The notes below the pieces were generated by a model. It was not told the origin of the DNA. It ran no database searches and saw nothing but the letters and a program-made list of their open reading frames with translations. From Comamonadaceae bacterium (lineage in GTDB: Bacteria; Pseudomonadota; Gammaproteobacteria; Burkholderiales; Burkholderiaceae_C): a stretch of DNA of 64,000 nt. Shown piece after piece: positions 60,036-64,000 of the stretch; positions within the stretch are counted from its first letter, which is position 1; every line of letters begins with the position of its first letter. Both the position numbers and the translations under genes were made by a program. The DNA is taken from contig JAIXOX010000117.1 in assembly GCA_027486555.1 (NCBI GenBank), forward strand, positions 1-64,000, in the 5' to 3' direction.

Positions 60036-61532
60036 TCAATCGCATGTCGGTTTGACGGGTGGGATGGGACTGGAAACGGGCGCGGGGCCTTCCATTTGGC
60101 CTTCCAGAAAATACTCACGGCGTGTGGGCTGGATGTAGGCGTCCGTGGGCAAGCCGTAATTGGGCGGCAATACTTTGGCCAAGCGGGGTGTGATCACAAA
60201 CAGCAGCTCTGACTTTTCTGTCTGAAAAGCGGTGCTTCGAAACAGGGCACCCAAAATGGGCAGCTCACCCAAAATGGGAAAGGCTTTGACGGTTTGTGTG
60301 ACATTGCTTTTGACCAGTCCGCCAATCGCAAAACTTTCACCATCGCGCAATTGCACCGTGGTTGAAGCACGCCGTGTGGTGATGGACGGCAACAAGCTGC
60401 TTTGGTTGCCTAGCCCTTTGACCAGGGTGCCGATTTGTGAAAGTTCAGAGACTTCCGGGGTCACGCGAAGATGGATCAGGCCGTCTTCCAGCACGGTGGG
60501 TAAAAAACGCAAGCCCACACCGAATTCTTTTTCTTCGAGCGTGATGGTGGTGCTGCCGTTGGCGTTGGCCTGCGGCACAGGGATGTAGATTTTTCCACCC
60601 GCCAAAAACGAACCCTCTTGCCCGCTGATGGCGGTGATCGTGGGTTCAGCCAGCACTTTGACCAAACCCTTTTTCATTTCAGCCGTCAAGGTCACCGTGC
60701 TCATGCCATTGGCGCGGCTGGTGCTCAGGGCGGTGGAGCCGGCACTGAGCAATTGCGACAAAAGATTGACCGACGTGGAGCCGAATGTGCGGGTCAGGTT
60801 GACATCGACCCCCAGTTCATCCAGAAGTGTCTTGGACACTTCGGCCACTTTGACCTCGAGCATGACTTGTTGTGCGCCATGAACACGCAACAAGTTGATG
60901 ACTTTTTTGTTGCCGTTGAATGCTTCGGTCAAAGCCATCAAGCGCTGAACCTTCATGCCATCGCTGACCCGCCCACTCAGGACGAGGCTATCGGCCACAC
61001 TGTCCACGCGCAAATTTTCGACACCGGGCACGTATTCATTGAGCTTGGCAAACAGGGCGTCGGTGTCGGTGCCCACGCTGATGTCACGCAAAGTGGTGGT
61101 GCCTTGTGCTGTCCACACCAGCAAATTGGTGTAGCCAGGTTTTTTGCCGAGCAGGTAGATCTCGCGGTTGTTGATCAGCATCACATCGGCCACATCGGGG
61201 TTGCCGACCGACAAGCGTGCAGCCCCTTCAGACAGTTGCAGCAAGAGCGATTTGCCTGTGGTCAGGCGCAGGGGTGGGGCCATTTGCACAGCCCCGTGGG
61301 TTTGGATCTCGGGCTGACTCGATGTTTTGCTGCCGGTAAGGCTTGTTGGCAAGGCCTTGCGCAGCGTGTCTGTGCCCAGTGTGATGGCCGTTGGCACCTT
61401 GGGCGGTGCATTGGACAAGGTGGCCGCGCTGATCCACGGTGGTGTCATGCACAGCAGCATCCACAAAGCAGCTGCAAACGGGGTGGCTTTGAGGCCATGC
61501 AAATTGAGATGGGTGGGCAGTTGTCTTGGCAT
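60036..61532 (-). CDS. cpaC: Tad secretin CpaC/RcpA
   Basis: The 498-residue outer-membrane secretin has a signal peptide (about residues 14-36), an N-terminal pilus-secretin domain (SLLLQLSEGAARLSVGNPDVADVMLINNREIYLLGKK region), a BON-like segment (DSVADSLVLSGRVSDG), and the secretin domain with EVKVAEVSKTLLDELGVD, PTITAISGQEGSFLAGGKI and DGESFAIGGLV. It forms the pore for the Flp pilus. Confidence 0.92.
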   Translation of the reverse strand: MPRQLPTHLNLHGLKATPFAAALWMLLCMTPPWISAATLSNAPPKVPTAITLGTDTLRKALPTSLTGSKTSSQPEIQTHGAVQMAPPLRLTTGKSLLLQLSEGAARLSVGNPDVADVMLINNREIYLLGKKPGYTNLLVWTAQGTTTLRDISVGTDTDALFAKLNEYVPGVENLRVDSVADSLVLSGRVSDGMKVQRLMALTEAFNGNKKVINLLRVHGAQQVMLEVKVAEVSKTLLDELGVDVNLTRTFGSTSVNLLSQLLSAGSTALSTSRANGMSTVTLTAEMKKGLVKVLAEPTITAISGQEGSFLAGGKIYIPVPQANANGSTTITLEEKEFGVGLRFLPTVLEDGLIHLRVTPEVSELSQIGTLVKGLGNQSSLLPSITTRRASTTVQLRDGESFAIGGLVKSNVTQTVKAFPILGELPILGALFRSTAFQTEKSELLFVITPRLAKVLPPNYGLPTDAYIQPTRREYFLEGQMEGPAPVSSPIPPVKPTCD

Positions 61533-61604
61533 GGCGTTTTCTTTTTCAAAGCGGTCAACAGGTGCTGCAAGGCAGATTTAAAAAAAATGGCGGGACTGGC
61601 GCAT

Positions 61605-62456
61605 TTAATCCCTGGTCAAGTGAAGACCGCGAATGACTTCCAACCGAGGCTCATCGACCTCTTTGGTGGGCTGGGAAGGTATGGGCAGGCTGGTTTTTTG
61701 GCTGCTTGTTCTCTTGGCGACCGGGGGCGATGAAGGGATGGACTTGATGGGTTCTTTGACCATCGCTGTGCCTTGCAAAAGGTCTGTTTTGCGTGCCCCT
61801 TGGGTGAACACAGAGGACTGGTCGCTTTGACTTCTGAGCACCAATGACAGGGTGCCAATGCTGCGCGCCAGGTCAATTTGTTCGGCCTGAACGGGGGTGA
61901 CCTGCAATGTGACGGCATTGACCACTCGGGGCTTGTTTTCGGTGCTGGCCACATCTTGCGCAACGGCGAGCACCTGAATGCGTTCGAGCACAATTTTTGA
62001 CACCGGTTGGTTCAGCTGGTCAGGGGTGTTGACCATGACATCAACGTAATTGCCGGGCAGCGCAAAGCCGGCCACACCCACAATTTCGTTGACTTTGACC
62101 GTCACGGCGCGTTGCCCTTCACTGAGCACAGAAGACAGTCCACCTTTGTCGCCCACGGGGGCCAATTTGTTCAGCAAAAAGGGCTCACCGCGCAGAACGG
62201 GAATGCGAATCACGCGCCCGACCGCTTGGTCCATGCGGGTCAAGGGGTCTTTGAGTGCGGCGGCTTTGGGCCACTCCAAGGTGGTCATCATGTCGGGCAT
62301 GAGGCGTGTGCCCATTTGCAAGTCCCGTGCGGCCACCAGCACTTGAATGGTGGACCCCGAATTTTGTTGTTGTATCCATTTGGCCGCGTAACCCGCAGCG
62401 GCCAAGCCCAGGATCAACGCGATCATCAAAACACCAAAAGGGCGAAGGTTTCTCAT
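61605..62456 (-). CDS. cpaB: Tad pilus assembly protein CpaB/RcpC
   Basis: The 283-residue protein has one N-terminal TM (MRNLRPFGVLMIALILGLAAAGY), a SAF domain (VLVAARDLQMGTRLMPDMM), and a following RcpC-type beta domain with RAVTVKVNEIVGVAGFALPGNYVDV. It lies in the periplasm and works with the secretin. The C-terminal 60 residues are Ser/Lys-rich and variable. Confidence 0.9.
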   Translation of the reverse strand: MRNLRPFGVLMIALILGLAAAGYAAKWIQQQNSGSTIQVLVAARDLQMGTRLMPDMMTTLEWPKAAALKDPLTRMDQAVGRVIRIPVLRGEPFLLNKLAPVGDKGGLSSVLSEGQRAVTVKVNEIVGVAGFALPGNYVDVMVNTPDQLNQPVSKIVLERIQVLAVAQDVASTENKPRVVNAVTLQVTPVQAEQIDLARSIGTLSLVLRSQSDQSSVFTQGARKTDLLQGTAMVKEPIKSIPSSPPVAKRTSSQKTSLPIPSQPTKEVDEPRLEVIRGLHLTRD

Positions 62457-62486
62457 GGCTCATCTTTGTTGTGATCGTTATGCAAT

Positions 62487-63023
62487 TCATGCAAACCATG
62501 TGCTCAGGACATGAATGGCGGTGCCTGCGCCAATGGCCAGGGCGTAGGGCAAACGCGTTGGACCTGTGGGAACATCAATGCGGGGTGAGTTGGGGGTGTG
62601 TGTCGTTTGCCAGGTCAATGACATGGCGGTACGCAAGTTTTTAACCGTTTGACCCATTTGATCGGTGAACCAAGCCCAGCCGACGGACAAGATGCCACCG
62701 GTTAAAAAAATGAGCAAGACGACACCCCATATGTCGGGGTAGCCGAGGAAGAATCCTGTCGCTGCGACCAATTTCACGTCGCCAGCGCCAACCATGCCGA
62801 AGCGGTATAAAACGCCAAAAACAAAGAAGCCCACCACGCCACCTGCCAGTGCCGAATTCAGACCTGCACCCAGTGTGGACACAGACAGACCGATAGCGGT
62901 CAGGCTGCCCCACAACACCAGTGTGTTTGGAATTCGGCGATAACGTGTGTCGTACCACATGGCCGCCATGAGCATGGCCAGCAAGGCGAGACGGTGCACA
63001 AGTTCGAAACTGTTGTGTGTCAT
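62487..63023 (-). CDS. cpaA: Prepilin peptidase CpaA/TadV
   Basis: The 178-residue A24 aspartyl peptidase has six hydrophobic segments and both active-site motifs: WYDTRYRRIPN (first Asp) and GAGDVKL (second Asp). It cleaves the Flp prepilin and probably TadE. Lying directly after flp, as in most tad loci. It lacks the methylase domain of PilD, as usual for TadV. Confidence 0.9.
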   Translation of the reverse strand: MTHNSFELVHRLALLAMLMAAMWYDTRYRRIPNTLVLWGSLTAIGLSVSTLGAGLNSALAGGVVGFFVFGVLYRFGMVGAGDVKLVAATGFFLGYPDIWGVVLLIFLTGGILSVGWAWFTDQMGQTVKNLRTAMSLTWQTTHTPNSPRIDVPTGPTRLPYALAIGAGTAIHVLSTWFA

Positions 63024-63052
63024 GGTGGCTTCTTTTTTTTCAGGCCTGGCCT

Positions 63053-63226
63053 TTATGTCAGCGCGGTGGTCAGGCTTTCAAACACATCTTTTAAAGCCCC
63101 GCCTACGGCTGTCACGGGCACGATGATGGCCACCGCAATCAGCGAAGCGAGCAGGCCATATTCAATGGCCGTCGCACCACTTTCATCGGCGCAAAATTCC
63201 TGAAACGCTGTGTACATTTTTTTCAT
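63053..63226 (-). CDS. flp: Flp-type IVb pilin
   Basis: This 57-residue protein starts MKKMYTAFQEFCADESG and continues ATAIEYGLLASLIAVAII, the Flp prepilin motif with cleavage after Gly17 and Glu at +5 of the mature protein, followed by Tyr. The mature pilin is about 40 residues. AGGAG lies 9 bases upstream. It heads the tad operon. One Cys (residue 12) lies in the leader. This is the structural subunit of the pilus. Confidence 0.92.
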   Translation of the reverse strand: MKKMYTAFQEFCADESGATAIEYGLLASLIAVAIIVPVTAVGGALKDVFESLTTALT

Positions 63227-63527
63227 GATGGATAACTCCTGTATGGATGGATCGAGCTGAACTTGGTGCCATTGAATGGAAGGGTGGAGTCCACAGGTGT
63301 GTCGTCACTTATCGCTTCAAGGACATTGCATCGGTGCTGATGGATGGCCACCGACACTTGAATGTAAAAAAAAATCCTGTCCCCGACTGTGTTTCAAAGC
63401 ACCAAAGTGGGTGGATGTGTGCAACTTCGCAAACCATGTCATGCAGCGCACAGAATCTCTAACCTGGTCTGTCTACGCTGGGCTTGATGCAGCATGTGCT
63501 GCATGCTTGATGACAAGGATGGGCGAT
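63227..63527. other. Divergent promoter region between flp and tadE
   Basis: About 300 bases without a credible gene. It should hold the leftward flp promoter and the rightward tadE promoter. Noted are an A9 run near 63366-63374 and a palindrome at 63487-63504. No clear sigma-54 or sigma-70 promoter could be assigned. Confidence 0.5.
63487..63504. promoter_or_regulatory. Palindrome upstream of tadE
   Basis: ATGCAGCA and TGCTGCAT are perfect inverted arms around TG, 24 bases before the tadE start. The position suits a regulator operator or a transcript hairpin. The binding protein is unknown. Confidence 0.4.
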
Positions 63528-64000
63528 ATGTGCAGGTCAGTGCGCGGTAGGGCAGGGCGGGGCGGTTTGTTACCAGAGCGGCTTCATGTCGAGGAGGCAG
63601 CGGCATGCGCTGCGGTACGCACTTTGCAGCGCGGAAGTGCCGTGGTGGAGTTCGCTTTGATCCTTCCACTGCTTTTGCTGCTGTTGTTGGGTTGCATCGA
63701 CATCAGTTTGGCCTTGCTCGACAAATCGCTCATCACCAACGCCAGCCGCGAAGGGGCCCGGGCTGGCATCGTGGCTCGCAATCCCAAGTTGGGGGATGCT
63801 GAAATTGAGCAGGTGGTGCTGTCCTATACCCAAGGTTCACTCATGCAGTGGGGCGCAAGCGCCCAGAACCCCACGGTCCAGATTGCGCGTGCCAAGTGGA
63901 TGGGTGATCAGCAAAGCCTCAGAGTGACCGTGTCCTTTACCTTCCAGGGCGTGGGTATGGGGCAACTGTTCAGTGTGTTGGGTCAACCCTGGGTGTTGTC
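63528..64000 (+). CDS. tadE: TadE-family pseudopilin, partial at window end
   Basis: The frame is open to the last base. About 35 residues after the start comes RGSAVVEFALILPLLLLLLLG, the TadE signature with prepilin-like Glu and TM helix, then DISLALLDKSLITNASREGARAGI, typical of TadE. It is a minor pseudopilin of the Tad system, likely processed by CpaA. ATG 63528 follows AAGGA by 8 bases; the in-frame ATG at 63519 lacks a site. It is divergent from flp. Confidence 0.85.
   Translation, partial: MCRSVRGRAGRGGLLPERLHVEEAAACAAVRTLQRGSAVVEFALILPLLLLLLLGCIDISLALLDKSLITNASREGARAGIVARNPKLGDAEIEQVVLSYTQGSLMQWGASAQNPTVQIARAKWMGDQQSLRVTVSFTFQGVGMGQLFSVLGQPWVL

Noticed and set aside
63274-63290. TGGCAC on the minus strand upstream of flp as a sigma-54 promoter
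   Set aside because: The second element TTGC is not at the required distance; only TTCAGC follows.

Overview
The window looks like chromosome of a GC-rich betaproteobacterium, most likely order Burkholderiales and near Comamonadaceae. This rests on codon use, the C5AA-G5 palindromic spacer repeat at 47226, the number of organic-acid uptake systems of three kinds, and a complete Tad pilus locus. The genus cannot be fixed from the sequence alone. No rRNA, tRNA or CRISPR array was seen. The main theme is uptake and catabolism of ring carboxylic acids (alicyclic, shikimate-like), with regulators next to the genes they probably control.

Region 1 (1-9.3 kb): the tail of a Gfo/Idh/MocA oxidoreductase; an AbrB-type/PIN toxin-antitoxin pair overlapping an MFS exporter; an operon of trans-sulfuration enzyme, MFS transporter and M20 amidohydrolase; a small HTH regulator with a degraded partner; a secreted alpha/beta hydrolase; a membrane protein; housekeeping-type aroE overlapping a 2x[4Fe-4S] ferredoxin.

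Region 2 (9.3-23.7 kb): a leftward set (Gfo/Idh/MocA, IclR, flavoprotein fused in frame to a NIPSNAP domain, TIM-barrel isomerase/dehydratase, acyl-CoA dehydrogenase, CoA-transferase) faces a rightward set (divergent AroE-like dehydrogenase, second flavoprotein, tripartite tricarboxylate transporter TctCBA). Between them lie two IclR-type palindromes.

Region 3 (23.9-35.5 kb): one long leftward run (SDR, flavoprotein, SDR, complete branched-chain-type ABC transporter HMGF plus binding protein, two SDRs, a 3-hydroxyisobutyrate-dehydrogenase-like enzyme), divergent from an AraC/PobR-like regulator with two operator-like repeats 21 bp apart. The three flavoproteins of regions 2 and 3 resemble 3-ketosteroid delta1-dehydrogenase and keep its Tyr-Pro-x-x-Gly motif, which suggests desaturation of a cyclic ketone.

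Region 4 (35.7-41.6 kb): a complete cyclohexanecarboxylate-to-pimeloyl-CoA cluster, badH-badI-aliB-aliA-badK, divergent from a badR-type MarR regulator, with a palindrome lying between the facing -35 boxes.

Region 5 (41.6-48.2 kb): TetR regulator, TRAP transporter dctQMP, a second divergent AroE-like dehydrogenase, and an HPPD-like VOC protein followed by a TIM-barrel protein. The last two resemble the two halves of QuiC-type 3-dehydroshikimate dehydratase.

Region 6 (48.2-55 kb): a periplasmic binding protein overlapping a hybrid sensor kinase, then a mobile patch with an IS (DDE transposase), a pseudogene, an XRE/antitoxin/PIN operon with a 17-bp operator, and a deleted second IS copy.

Region 7 (55-64 kb): Tad/Flp pilus operon flp-cpaA-cpaB-cpaC-lipoprotein-cpaE-cpaF-tadB-tadC (leftward) with a divergent tadE running off the end. 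The 57-residue Flp pilin was found by direct translation.

The most interesting proposal is that regions 2-5 form an alicyclic-acid catabolic island with two kinds of chemistry: CoA-dependent ring opening (Ali/Bad), and a possible CoA-independent aromatisation route made of SDR or AroE-like alcohol dehydrogenases plus ketosteroid-dehydrogenase-like desaturases.
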